Shown: positions 56,016 to 64,000 of the stretch, in pieces
Layout of the letters: the number at the start of each line of letters is the position of its first letter
How positions within the stretch are numbered: the first letter of the stretch is position 1
Source of the DNA: a virus
IMG/VR virus record: IMGVR_UViG_3300009320_000007
Coordinates: 25,167 to 89,166 of that record
Length of the DNA stretch: 64,000 bases
Strand: one strand, 5' to 3'
Notes under the pieces: model-generated
Databases searched by the model: none
What the model saw: the letters and a program-made list of their open reading frames with translations, nothing else
Told to the model about the DNA's origin: nothing
Translations under genes and position numbers: made by a program

Positions 56016-57116
56016 GTGGCACTAGACATCACAAGTGTGACTCGCCAGGTAGCACATCGGCTTGACGAGACACAACTCGACGGGAGGGTGATCGGAGGAA
56101 GGGGCGGATTCTCCCGATTCTTCCGAGACCACCTGCCAGAGGGGATGGTCCTCATCTCCAACGCCCAATCCATAAAGCTCTTTGAAGCCCACTACGGAAA
56201 GGCCCCCTGGGAAGCCTATGGCTGGGGGAAGGAAGAAGTGGGGCGGAGCGAAGCCGGGCGGGCAGTACTGAAAGAAGTTGAGGACACCGGAGTCATCCCC
56301 TACATGTTGGCCTGGGAGTACATCGTACCCCCGGATTGCGAAGTCACCCTGGTCAACGCCGAAACCGTAAGTAACTCATTCTTCGGTGCAAGTTTCAAAT
56401 CGGCCATCCACCTCGTTGGGGACCCGTTCCGATCCCCAAGGCCGGGGGCGATGTCGAATCTGCTCATGAACGCCGCAGAGAACGAGGTCTCTCTGCCTTT
56501 CACGATCGTGCGGAATCTACGAGAGCTGGGGTTCCACCCGGACCAGTGGCTGCCGATAGATGAGGATATCATCCAAGTGGTGGACGCCATCGAGGAGGAT
56601 GCCCGAATGATTACGGTCGTCGTGCCAACTTGGGCAGATATGGAGTTGATTGATTGGGCAACGCCCAATCGCTTCCCCAAAGATGACTTTGGGGTGTTTG
56701 CCACTACCGTGGCGGACATAGCACGGCATGGCCCCAACCGAGCTTACGGGCTCATCCTGGAAGCCTGCCAAACGAAGTTCACTCGGGAACGGTATCTCCG
56801 GAGAGGCACGCCGGAAAAGACCGCTGAGGAACTCGCCAAGTGTGACTACGTGTCGGACTTTGCCAAGGACACGGTACCCATGGATGTGCTGGAAAAGGAC
56901 CTCAATGCCGTATGGTCCCCCACCGGCCTGAATTACCCCCGTGGGAGCGACCGCCGCATCATGACGGTCTACACACTGAACGACACCGACTGGGTTGTGC
57001 TGCTCCCGCCCCCAGCCTGGTGGAAAGATCACGAGAGGGCATGGTACCTGTACCGTGCCGCCACGTCCGCAAGGGAGGGCATACTTGTCGTGGACGAGGA
57101 GGAGGAAGGGTTCTGA
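56016..57116 (+). CDS. hypothetical protein in a rightward insert
   Basis: 366 aa from a GTG with CAGGAGG ahead (an ATG two bases earlier hits a stop). Mixed alpha/beta (GMVLISNAQSIKLFEAHYG; MITVVVPTWADMELIDW) with an acidic end (VVDEEEEGF). No family recognised. It has its own TATAAG element and terminator, so it is an independent unit inside the leftward virion block. Confidence 0.85.
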   Translation: MALDITSVTRQVAHRLDETQLDGRVIGGRGGFSRFFRDHLPEGMVLISNAQSIKLFEAHYGKAPWEAYGWGKEEVGRSEAGRAVLKEVEDTGVIPYMLAWEYIVPPDCEVTLVNAETVSNSFFGASFKSAIHLVGDPFRSPRPGAMSNLLMNAAENEVSLPFTIVRNLRELGFHPDQWLPIDEDIIQVVDAIEEDARMITVVVPTWADMELIDWATPNRFPKDDFGVFATTVADIARHGPNRAYGLILEACQTKFTRERYLRRGTPEKTAEELAKCDYVSDFAKDTVPMDVLEKDLNAVWSPTGLNYPRGSDRRIMTVYTLNDTDWVVLLPPPAWWKDHERAWYLYRAATSAREGILVVDEEEEGF

Positions 57117-57201
57117 AAAAGAGAGCCCTCACAGCCCGACCAGGCGACGCAAACTGGTGGGACTGAGAGACATCGGCAACCTCAACCTATGAGGTAATCC
57201 G

Positions 57202-57303
57202 ATGTTCAACGCTGTTCTACTGGGGCTGGAGGTGGGCTGGGAGCTGTGGGAGCTAATCGACGGGTTTCTGGACCCGGAAGGTGAAATTCCACTGTTCGGC
57301 TGA
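57202..57303 (+). CDS. 33-aa acidic microprotein
   Basis: ATG at 57202 with GAGG seven bases ahead. The product is Leu/Trp/Glu-rich (LGLEVGWELWELIDGFLD), likely a short helix. Between the 366-aa gene and a terminator. Modest support. Confidence 0.5.
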   Translation: MFNAVLLGLEVGWELWELIDGFLDPEGEIPLFG

Positions 57304-57318
57304 CTTCCGGCAAAGGGA

Positions 57319-57360
57319 GGGGGACGGTTCTGGGGACCGTCCCCCTTTCCCCCTTTTTTA
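57319..57360 (+). terminator. rho-independent terminator
   Basis: GGGGGACGGT (57319-57328) pairs with ACCGTCCCCC (57336-57345), followed by TTTCCCCCTTTTTT. It ends the rightward insert and lies beside the portal stop codon. Confidence 0.75.
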
Positions 57361-59295
57361 GCTGTACCCCGCTCTGCGTGGCGGGAGCTGCTCAGGGAGG
57401 GGCCTTTCAATGACCGGCTGCATGGGGTTGAATTGCTCCATCAGCGCCCGGTGCATATCAATGTTCTTGTTGGCGATGTCCTGCAACACCATAGCCCGCT
57501 GCAAGGGGGACTGATGCTTCAGCGCCATGCTGATCTTGTGTACTGCCCCCGGGTCCACACCTTCGGGAGGCACCATAGCGAGTATCTCCGGCGTTCCCAT
57601 CACCCCGTGCGTTCCCGACAACTGGTCGGGGGGAGGCGCTAAGGGGGATTCCCCCGGTTGAGCCTCCTGGCCGGGTTGAGGCTGTCCCTCTCCAGGGGCT
57701 CCTCCCGGCGGTGCTTCCTGGCCAGGTTGAGGCTGCCCAGGTTGAGGCTGCCCCGGTGGAGGGCCGAGCCCCAATTCCTCCTGCAACCGCTGAATCGCCG
57801 CCTGGTTGCGCACTCGCATCTTCTGCTCCTCGAGTTGTGCTTCCCAAACGGCCTCACTGTCAAGGCCCATTCGCTCGTGCACCACCCGGTACGCCAGGCC
57901 GCCCTGGGCCGCCATGCCGCTCAGGATGGAGAGCTTCTGGACCTCGTCCCCGGACATGATGGGTTGGAGGAAGACCTCGTTGGGCAGCCCCCAGCCCAGA
58001 ATGGAGGCGCACTTCTTCATCACGAACCGAATGAACCGCTTGTGCAAGTGCATCAACGCTATGAACTCGGTGTCCAATGCCCGCAGAGAATGGGAAGCGC
58101 CCGACCACGACTTGCCGCCCCACACGAACTCGACCGGTGTGCGCGCTCCAATGAGGATACGCTCCATCAGCAACCTGACCTGCTGGTCAGGCATGAGCAG
58201 GCGATTGGGGTCCCCGAACTGGAGCAGCTGCGACGGGATGGGGGAAATGGCCACCGAGGCCGGGTCCTGCTCCCAAGTCTCCAGCTGGCTGCGCATCTTG
58301 TCCATCCACATCTTTGCGGCGCCGGACAGGTTCACACTGTGCCCAGCATCTCCGGAAGCGGCCGGGGTGATCATCCGGAAAGGGATGAGCTGAGTCATCA
58401 CCAGCGCCTCCTCCGCTTTCAAAACAATCTTCATATGGAAGCAGTCAGGCAACGTCCCGGCCAACGTCGGCCAGGGCCACCCTTCCCTGGTCTGCACGGA
58501 CTTCTTGTAGGTGGAAGGAGTCAGCGCTGTTTCCTCAAAGATGAACACCTGGTCATTGAACAGGTTCATCTTCTTATTACGGAGGATGGCCTCAACAAAC
58601 TCCTGCGGGGTGTCGGCAATGGCCTCCCGCTTCCCTAACTTGACCTGGTTCCGAAACTCTTTGGAGAAATCCACCTGGTACTTAGGCTGCAACGAGAAGC
58701 CGACGCGCCTCACCGACAGCTCAAAGGGGTCCCACCGCCGTAGGGTGATGCGATTCCCCGCCTTGATGTAGAAATCCCTGACCACTGCTCGTTGGTAGCT
58801 CTTGCAGACCACACAACGCACCCGGAAGGACTTGTCCCACGGGTCCACCTTGAACTTGGCGATCTTGGCTAAGTGAGGCTTCCCGCACTTCTTGCAGAGG
58901 AAGTACTTGTTGAACGGGGCGATCACCGACACTGCAGCGTGCCCGTACACATAGAGGTCAAGGTTGATCTGCACCCGCAACGCCTGAATATCCAAAAACT
59001 CCGTCAGGAGCTCCACCCAGTCGTCTATTTCAGACTCCCGAAGCCCGCCCCGCAAAGTGAGATCGGTAACCGGGTACAATGCTTTGCGGACAATGGCAGC
59101 ATTGAGTAGGGGGTTGAAGATGGCGAAGTAGGCGCACCACCGCCATACCTCATGGAGGGTGTCGGGGAGTACTGTACTGGCGTAATCCAAAAAAGGCGAC
59201 GGGGGCTTGCTCAACGTCAGCCGGGACCGATCGTAAGCGGCCAGTTTGGAAGGCGGCCGCCTCTGCGGCAACGATTTGACTCTGCCTTCACCCAC
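57358..59295 (-). CDS. phage portal protein with zinc ribbon
   Basis: 645 aa from a GTG that overlaps the upstream stop, GGAGG ahead. The middle and C-terminal parts show the portal pattern: FDP-like starts, GARTPVEFVWGGKSWSGASHS near residue 380, and helical segments with basic/acidic residues. C134, C137, C161 and C164 (CKKC, CVVC) form a zinc ribbon inserted in the N-terminal part. The C-terminus has a Gln/Pro/Gly-rich repeat (GQPQPGQ units, about 515-570). The portal forms the DNA-entry dodecamer at the capsid vertex. Confidence 0.85.
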   Translation of the reverse strand: MGEGRVKSLPQRRPPSKLAAYDRSRLTLSKPPSPFLDYASTVLPDTLHEVWRWCAYFAIFNPLLNAAIVRKALYPVTDLTLRGGLRESEIDDWVELLTEFLDIQALRVQINLDLYVYGHAAVSVIAPFNKYFLCKKCGKPHLAKIAKFKVDPWDKSFRVRCVVCKSYQRAVVRDFYIKAGNRITLRRWDPFELSVRRVGFSLQPKYQVDFSKEFRNQVKLGKREAIADTPQEFVEAILRNKKMNLFNDQVFIFEETALTPSTYKKSVQTREGWPWPTLAGTLPDCFHMKIVLKAEEALVMTQLIPFRMITPAASGDAGHSVNLSGAAKMWMDKMRSQLETWEQDPASVAISPIPSQLLQFGDPNRLLMPDQQVRLLMERILIGARTPVEFVWGGKSWSGASHSLRALDTEFIALMHLHKRFIRFVMKKCASILGWGLPNEVFLQPIMSGDEVQKLSILSGMAAQGGLAYRVVHERMGLDSEAVWEAQLEEQKMRVRNQAAIQRLQEELGLGPPPGQPQPGQPQPGQEAPPGGAPGEGQPQPGQEAQPGESPLAPPPDQLSGTHGVMGTPEILAMVPPEGVDPGAVHKISMALKHQSPLQRAMVLQDIANKNIDMHRALMEQFNPMQPVIERPLPEQLPPRRAGYS

Positions 59296-59809
59296 CGTGC
59301 GCCTCCATCTGGGCGATCAACACCCGGTTCAACTTCCCCACATACTCCGCAGCTTCCTCGCGGAGACCGGGGGCCCTTATTGGTACCTTTACATACTCCG
59401 AAGACTTTTTCAACGGTTCCGGTAAAGTCCCCGCCCCATGCAGGTCGCTCACGGCCGCTGCGTACCGATAAACTTCGGGGGCGAACTGCTTATCCGTGTG
59501 CAACGCGAGCAACATCACCATCTGCGCCCCACCCACCAACTCAGGGATGCTCGGGGGCTCCAACAGCAAGAAGTTAGGGGTCCTGCCGTTGAGTGCCTGC
59601 ACCACGTGAGAAAAGACCCGAAAGTCATCAAATGCGGCGTGGGAACAGCGAACGGTCTTTGCCCCTTGAATCTTGTTCCAATTGCCCTGGGAGCAAGGGC
59701 CGACAAACGACCTCAGCTTCGCTGCCCCCCACTCAACCCACCCAGCACCCCCTTCGTCCAAAAGGAACGCCAAGAACACTGGGTGGAGTGCGGGATCAGT
59801 CAGCTTCAC
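59288..59809 (-). CDS. virion-region hypothetical protein
   Basis: 173 aa from a GTG (weak SD). Upstream of the portal and overlapping it by eight bases, a position that often holds a head or terminase-related gene, but no such motif is present. Contains HPVFLAFLLDEGGAGWVEWG and KLNRVLIAQMEAHGG. Function unknown. Confidence 0.7.
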   Translation of the reverse strand: MKLTDPALHPVFLAFLLDEGGAGWVEWGAAKLRSFVGPCSQGNWNKIQGAKTVRCSHAAFDDFRVFSHVVQALNGRTPNFLLLEPPSIPELVGGAQMVMLLALHTDKQFAPEVYRYAAAVSDLHGAGTLPEPLKKSSEYVKVPIRAPGLREEAAEYVGKLNRVLIAQMEAHGG

Positions 59810-59818
59810 CTGTCGTCT

Positions 59819-60574
59819 CTACTCGGCGCCCTCGGCTTGGGCAAGGTGGTGGAACTGCATGAGCTGGCCGTCGTTCCACACTTCAACCACAAGGGTGAGG
59901 GGCAAGAAAGCGTCCAGCGCCGTGCTGAACTGGTCGGCCAGGATGTGCAGCATGGCCCAGTTCGGCTCCAACCGGGAGAAGTACAGGTCGGCGAGCATCG
60001 CCATTCCCGCCACGCCGGTTCCCCAGGTGCCCGGGGCAGTGATGGCAGTGGAGGCCATGACGTCGGCGGCAACCAAGGTGACCGCATCCGTGCCGCTCAC
60101 GGCAAACATCTCCCGCAAGGTGGCGTCCGCCAGCAAGGCGGTGCGCAACCCAGCCAAGGTCCCGGACTCGTCGTTCGGGATGGAAATGGTCAAGGTCTCG
60201 GTGGCAGCGGCCCACGCCAAAACAAAGGCGGCGCCGGCAGCAACGTTGATGACCAGGTTGTAGTCCTTCCCCGTGTTGCCCTCCAAGGCGTAAAGGCGGA
60301 AGCCGGCCTTCGGGGCCCAGTAACCCAGGCCATAGTTGATCTGGTAGGCTCCGATGTAAATCTCGTGCGAGGCCACAGCGTCCACAATGATCGGGTGCTG
60401 GTCATCCCCGGCGGGCCCGTCCCCCAGGCAGAAGAAGGGGATGGTGTTCCGCTGGAGGCCACCCTCGCTGTTCATGAACGCCCGGTCGATGTAGCTTCGG
60501 ACGTCCTTCAGGCGCTCAGTGAACCAGCCGTGGTAACTCATCGACAGGAACGCTCCAAAGTTGTTGCTCGGCAT
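59819..60574 (-). CDS. virion-region structural protein candidate
   Basis: 251 aa, GGAGG ahead. Alanine/Gly-rich strands (VNVAAGAAFVLAWAAATETL; VTLVAADVMASTAITAPGTW) and aromatic segments resemble major tail or fibre-type structural proteins, but no family can be named. Upstream of the 173-aa and portal genes. Confidence 0.75.
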   Translation of the reverse strand: MPSNNFGAFLSMSYHGWFTERLKDVRSYIDRAFMNSEGGLQRNTIPFFCLGDGPAGDDQHPIIVDAVASHEIYIGAYQINYGLGYWAPKAGFRLYALEGNTGKDYNLVINVAAGAAFVLAWAAATETLTISIPNDESGTLAGLRTALLADATLREMFAVSGTDAVTLVAADVMASTAITAPGTWGTGVAGMAMLADLYFSRLEPNWAMLHILADQFSTALDAFLPLTLVVEVWNDGQLMQFHHLAQAEGAE

Positions 60575-60576
60575 GT

Positions 60577-61527
60577 CTACTCCTCCATGATAGTTGTGAG
60601 CACCCTACGGTGCTCACGGCTCAGGATTCCTATGTTCCCCGTGGCTACGGCGTTGCGCACGGTGGCGCCCATCACCGCCGCCACTTTCTCCAAGGTGTCT
60701 TCAGGGACCTCCTCTTTGGGCGGCACCTCCCGGTGACCGAACGTGGTCAAGAAAGCGTCCGGGTGCCCCTTCAAGCACACCTCCTGGTCCAACTGGTCCA
60801 ACATACTGGCGTGCTTCTCCAAGTCCTGCTCTCCCAGGATGGTGTCAAAAAGGCTCAGCGCATCCGGCCGATGGGCCTCTAAGAACGCACGGCGCCGATC
60901 GAGCAGGAACTGGCGACTGGTGTTCTCATCTACGGCAGCGTACTTGCTCAATGGGTCGGGGGCCTCTACTCCGTGCATCAGCAGCTGCAAAGCCACCGAC
61001 CGCCTCTCGCAGGGGCGCAAAGCGCCTATCTGGCCGGCCAAGCTAGCGGCTAGCTTCTCCAGTTGGTCTCTTGAGTCAAAGCCGACGTTGGCCCCCCGCA
61101 CCACGATGAAGTTTTTCGGCTGAGGCCGAGCCTTTGGCTCTCGTACCTCGTCAAACTCCGCTGAGGCAGTCTTGGAAAGGTCGGCCCCGCCCTTCACTTT
61201 GAGCCCGAACTTCCTCAACGCCGTCAAGAGTCGAGCGCTGACCTCATCCCTGACTTCTTCGGGGAGCTTCTTGCCCGTGTGTAGGAAATAGAACATGGAA
61301 ACCAAGGCGTTGGCCTGGTCCGAAATCGGGTAGTACCTTCCCACAACCTTGCCTTTCTGTTTCCGCACCAGGGCGAACTCCTGGTCGGGGAACTTCTTAT
61401 GGTCCGCCTTGTCTACCCGCACCCCCTTAGAGATCCCACGAGCGGCGACCTTGGCAAGTTCCCTTCCCTCACCCACAGTCTGGGCCAAGAACTCACCGCC
61501 GTCATCGTAATAATCCAACTGTATCAT
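60577..61527 (-). CDS. multi-EKxA protein
   Basis: 316 aa starting MIQLDYY with GGAGGCG ahead; a longer in-frame ATG at 61569 lies in the -10 region of the promoter and is not used. Six (L)xKxA motifs (24, 117, 156, 193, 236, 279; LEKLA, LEKHA, LEKVA among them) are spaced about 40 residues apart over the C-terminal part. No family recognised; possibly a scaffold, or a substrate of a head protease. Confidence 0.75.
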   Translation of the reverse strand: MIQLDYYDDGGEFLAQTVGEGRELAKVAARGISKGVRVDKADHKKFPDQEFALVRKQKGKVVGRYYPISDQANALVSMFYFLHTGKKLPEEVRDEVSARLLTALRKFGLKVKGGADLSKTASAEFDEVREPKARPQPKNFIVVRGANVGFDSRDQLEKLAASLAGQIGALRPCERRSVALQLLMHGVEAPDPLSKYAAVDENTSRQFLLDRRRAFLEAHRPDALSLFDTILGEQDLEKHASMLDQLDQEVCLKGHPDAFLTTFGHREVPPKEEVPEDTLEKVAAVMGATVRNAVATGNIGILSREHRRVLTTIMEE

Positions 61528-61567
61528 GTAGCGCCTCCGCCGAGCGGGGTTGCCTTTCTCACCCCCC

Positions 61568-61605
61568 ATAATACCCGGTTAAATCAAGCCGTCAAGAAAT
61601 CGCAA
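61568..61605 (-). promoter_or_regulatory. leftward promoter within 35-bp repeat, copy 1
   Basis: Minus-strand TTGACG (61595-61590), 16-base spacer, TATTAT (61573-61568). Starts about 41 bases upstream of the 61527 ATG. It sits in the 35-bp direct repeat 61571-61605. Confidence 0.6.
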
Positions 61606-61701
61606 TCGGGGGGTGTGCCCGCAGTACTTCCATGTTAGTTACGACTCCGCCAGCAGCGGACACCCCCCGCCTTCAGGCCACCGAGGAGACGCCCAACTTG
61701 C

Positions 61702-61730
61702 TTGACATCTACAGTTTACATTGGTAGTGT
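61702..61730 (+). promoter_or_regulatory. rightward sigma70-like promoter
   Basis: TTGACA (61702-61707), 17-base spacer and TAGTGT (61725-61730), upstream of the peptidoglycan-binding gene at 61824. Confidence 0.55.
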
Positions 61731-61742
61731 GTGGACAGGAAT

Positions 61743-61762
61743 CCCCCACCGTGAGGTGGGGG
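61743..61762 (+). promoter_or_regulatory. leader hairpin with GTGA loop
   Basis: CCCCCACC (61743-61750), loop GTGA, GGTGGGGG (61755-61762), a perfect 8-bp stem in the leader of the 61824 gene. Could stabilise the mRNA or attenuate it. Confidence 0.5.
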
Positions 61763-61823
61763 AGGAGGCCAAGATACCTGGTTAAATCAGGCCGTCAAGA
61801 AATCGCAAAAGGAGGGACCACAC

Positions 61824-62894
61824 ATGATTCTTAAGCACGGAACGATTCACGCGGAAGTGCGGGTGTTACAGGGAAAGCTCAACAGGGCGGGTTATCCTGT
61901 AGGGCCCGAGGACGGAAAATTCTTCAACATGACGGATTTCGCAGTGCGGGCGTTCCAGGCTGCCTACGGGCTCGCAGTCGACGGGCACGTAGGGGTGGGG
62001 GACCACGCCGGCGAAACCATCCAGACGCTGGACGGCATCCTGGCCGCAGCACAGTCGCACATCACCAATGAGGTCGTCGACACCTTCGAGGAGGCCGCTG
62101 CCCTCCCCTTCGGGCTGCCGGCCAACAACTTCGACCGGCGCATCTCCGCCGCTGTCATGCAGCAGCAGAACTGCGACGGCGGGCAGGGATGTCGGTACGG
62201 GGGGTGGATCGACCCCTACCAGTTCGACAAGGAGCAGTTTGACAACAACCAGGTCTTCGTCGTCCCCAAGGTGGGGAGGCTAGTCCCCGGCCATGAACTG
62301 GAAGCGCCCGTTCACGGCGGGACCTGCTCCCCCTGGGCGGGGCTGATGGTGGGCGGCATTGTCTGCGTCAACCAGGACTACAACTTCCGCATCGGCCGCA
62401 GCGGGCGCAAAATCGCCACTTCGAAGCATGATGCCAAGGTAGGTCGCCACGTCGTTCCAGGGTACGGGGACTATTTCGAAGTGCACGGGAAACTGCGCCT
62501 GGAGCAGCGCCCGCTGAACATCCTGTACCAACATTGGGACTGGCTCAACAAAGTCAACCTCGTGGAAATGGACCACCACGTCATCCTTATCCTCAAAGTA
62601 GGGGGGGAGGACGGACTGCGGCTAGAGGACCCCCACAACCCAGGCCAGCCTCTTCCGTCCGGGTTGTACCGGTGGGCGGCGGATGGGTACTACCCCAAGG
62701 TGGACACGGACGGGGACGGAGTAAGGGAGAAGTTCTACTCCGGCACCAAACAGACCTTCCGGCGCATCAAGGAAGTGGACAAATGCCGCCAGAGGTGGGA
62801 CTTCTACCGCCTCCAGGACATGGACCCGGACACCTGCTCCCCCACCGACGGGCCATGGGCAAGCCGAGAACCGTGGCCGTTCGAGCTCGAGTAG
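61824..62894 (+). CDS. peptidoglycan-binding-domain protein (lysin candidate)
   Basis: 356 aa, GGAGGG seven bases before the ATG. Residues about 9-75 form a PG_binding_1-like domain (EVRVLQGKLNRAGYPVGP; TDFAVRAFQAAYGLAVDG). The C-terminal 250 residues contain HGGTCSPWAGLMVGG and CDGGQGC, with no recognised amidase or lysozyme motif. The Cys/His elements could belong to a papain-like or other peptidase. Cell-wall degradation at lysis or entry is a reasonable hypothesis. Own promoters upstream. Confidence 0.75.
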   Translation: MILKHGTIHAEVRVLQGKLNRAGYPVGPEDGKFFNMTDFAVRAFQAAYGLAVDGHVGVGDHAGETIQTLDGILAAAQSHITNEVVDTFEEAAALPFGLPANNFDRRISAAVMQQQNCDGGQGCRYGGWIDPYQFDKEQFDNNQVFVVPKVGRLVPGHELEAPVHGGTCSPWAGLMVGGIVCVNQDYNFRIGRSGRKIATSKHDAKVGRHVVPGYGDYFEVHGKLRLEQRPLNILYQHWDWLNKVNLVEMDHHVILILKVGGEDGLRLEDPHNPGQPLPSGLYRWAADGYYPKVDTDGDGVREKFYSGTKQTFRRIKEVDKCRQRWDFYRLQDMDPDTCSPTDGPWASREPWPFELE

Positions 62895-62942
62895 TTCGGT
62901 CCTTTGATGGCCTGGCTGCCTCAAAAACTTTCCTTATTTTGC

Positions 62943-62956
62943 TATAAGTACTGTGA
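62943..62956 (+). promoter_or_regulatory. TATAAG promoter-like element
   Basis: TATAAG at 62943-62948 followed by a TG five bases on, upstream of the 63022 gene. A palindromic ACCCCCGGGGGT lies in the leader. Confidence 0.5.
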
Positions 62957-63021
62957 AGAAAAGCAGCTTGACCCAACCCCCGGGGGTCATCGACCGGGGC
63001 ACTTCCTTTAGGGAGGAAATT

Positions 63022-64000
63022 TTGAACACGCTGGATTTTGGTGCGGTCATGGAGCAGGAAAACTGGCAGGAGGACATCGACCTCTCCTGCCCATTCTGCG
63101 ACGGCGAGAACCATCGGAAGTACGAAGAGTTGGACGAAGACGAGGTCTTCCAGGTCGTGTTCAGGTACTGCAAGGAGCAGATGCTCATGCCTCTGGGAGA
63201 CTTCTTCACCGAGAACGCCGGGCGCCTCGGCATGACAGGGGAGTACGAAGAGCTGGACGACGACGCCAAAGCCACAGTGGTCCAAGCGTTCATCGACGAC
63301 TTCGGCGTCGACGAAGAGGACGTAAAAGAGTACTATGCCCACAACGCCTACGAGTTCGAATTCGAGCCCTGCGAGGAGTGCTATGAAGGGCATGTCGACC
63401 TCGACGTCATCTGGAACACCGCCTACGAAGTGGACGTGCCCTACACATGCACGGCCGGGTGCATGGCCGGGGGCTACTACGAGGACTTGCGGAAGAAGGC
63501 TCTGCAGTTCGGTTTCCTGCTCATCGAGCACGGGCAGAGGTACTGGTTGGTCATGCTCAGCTGCGGCCAGGACAACACCTGGCGCATCCACTACACCCGC
63601 TACGTCATCCAGGGATACCTGGAACTGGAGGACATAGAAGCCTGCTTGGGCAACTACGGCGCTCACGTCTTCCTGGAAGGTGAAGAGAAGAGGAAACTCC
63701 TGGCGTACTTCAAGGAACGACTCCCTTCCCCCCTGCAACGGGTCCACCGCTGCGCGCTTCGAGAGAAGGACTTTGCCCGAATCGAAGATGCTGAAGTCGA
63801 CCGGGCGCTGCACAACCGGGAAGTACAGGAAGAAGATCTCCCCAACCGGTACTTCATAGTCCGCTCTGCGGTAGTATTGGAAGGGGAGTACACTGTCATC
63901 GCCAGGACCAGGGGGGAAGCACTCCACAAGCTTGAGGCGTTCATTGCGAACCCGCAAAACCCCGACGTGACATTCAACGACGAGAAAATCGTCGGCGAGG
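63022..64000 (+). CDS. zinc-motif protein (partial, runs off the window)
   Basis: At least 326 aa from a TTG with AGGGAGGAAAT ahead (an ATG at 63049 is possible). C23/C26 (CPFC), CEEC and CTAGC clusters suggest two zinc sites. The rest is acidic and Tyr/Phe-rich with several strand segments (RYWLVMLSCGQDNTWRIHYT). The 3' end lies beyond the window. No family recognised. Confidence 0.7.
   Translation, partial: MNTLDFGAVMEQENWQEDIDLSCPFCDGENHRKYEELDEDEVFQVVFRYCKEQMLMPLGDFFTENAGRLGMTGEYEELDDDAKATVVQAFIDDFGVDEEDVKEYYAHNAYEFEFEPCEECYEGHVDLDVIWNTAYEVDVPYTCTAGCMAGGYYEDLRKKALQFGFLLIEHGQRYWLVMLSCGQDNTWRIHYTRYVIQGYLELEDIEACLGNYGAHVFLEGEEKRKLLAYFKERLPSPLQRVHRCALREKDFARIEDAEVDRALHNREVQEEDLPNRYFIVRSAVVLEGEYTVIARTRGEALHKLEAFIANPQNPDVTFNDEKIVGE

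Larger units (their letters stand above)
61571..61808. repeat. 35-bp direct repeat (two copies)
   Basis: 61571-61605 and 61774-61808 match at 33 of 35 positions, starting ATACC and ending AATCGCAA. Each contains a leftward TTGACG/-10 promoter-like pair, so the repeat may be a duplicated promoter rather than a recombination site. Confidence 0.7.

Noticed and set aside
59438-60736. Plus-strand frame of over 430 codons
   Set aside because: Antisense shadow of two leftward virion-region genes, Gly/His/Arg-rich.
61571-61808. 35-bp direct repeat as phage attachment site
   Set aside because: No integrase is visible and each copy contains a promoter-like pair, which explains the conservation better.
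62767-63957. Minus-strand frame of almost 400 codons
   Set aside because: The plus-strand frame from 63022 has an SD, zinc motifs and sensible composition, so the opposite frame is a shadow.

Overview
The window looks like part of a large tailed-phage (Caudoviricetes-type) genome from an uncultured source. It carries a portal protein, a baseplate-spike-like protein and a Dam-type phage methyltransferase. It also has a single-chain multisubunit-type RNA polymerase and dozens of short uncharacterised genes packed head to tail, mostly with ATGA or TGATG stop/start overlaps. The DNA is GC-rich by eye, with strong AGGAGG-type Shine-Dalgarno (SD) sites. Three adjacent proteins carry Sec-type signal peptides, which hints at a Gram-negative host, but the host cannot be fixed from this sequence. 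No capsid, terminase, tail sheath, tRNA, rRNA, integrase or CRISPR array was found.

Layout. (1) 1-3054, rightward: a RecD2-like helicase and small genes. (2) 14956 down to 3124, leftward: an operon from a TTGACA/17/TAGAGT promoter near 15.08 kb. It holds an SF2 helicase, an N4/N6 DNA methyltransferase, an XRE regulator, a Dam-type methyltransferase and many unknowns. (3) 15171-16955, rightward: tandem paralogues and a mini P-loop protein, ending in strong hairpins. (4) 31274 down to 17197, leftward: an operon from a TTGACA/17/TAGTAT promoter near 31.36 kb. It is rich in zinc-ribbon microproteins and also has a penta-HTH protein and a truncated methyltransferase. (5) 31463-35519, rightward accessory genes. 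These include a protein built from two DNA polymerase I motifs in swapped order, a frameshifted gene, and a repeated hairpin next to the SD. (6) 41236 down to 35616, leftward small genes, several sharing an N-terminal F..G(F/M)...EKxA tag. (7) A structured 384-bp intergenic region. (8) 61527 down to 41621, leftward virion-type block: two proteins of unknown role, a 173-aa protein, portal, fused beta-beta' RNA polymerase, spike-like protein, a 656-aa protein with eight (L/M)xKxA motifs, and three secreted proteins. A short rightward insert (56016-57303) interrupts it. (9) 61824-64000, rightward: a peptidoglycan-binding protein and a partial zinc-motif protein.

How the parts may work together (inference). 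Leftward operons use host-like sigma70 promoters. Rightward clusters are preceded by a recurrent TATAAG element without a clear -35 box, which could be read by a phage-modified or phage-encoded polymerase. The recurring EKxA tag in small basic or membrane proteins and in two large virion-region proteins may mark proteins for packaging or for processing by a head protease.

The most unusual items are the permuted PolA-motif protein (32528-33022), the single-chain RNA polymerase, the EKxA motif network, the repeated hairpin/SD leaders and the duplicated divergent promoter regions.
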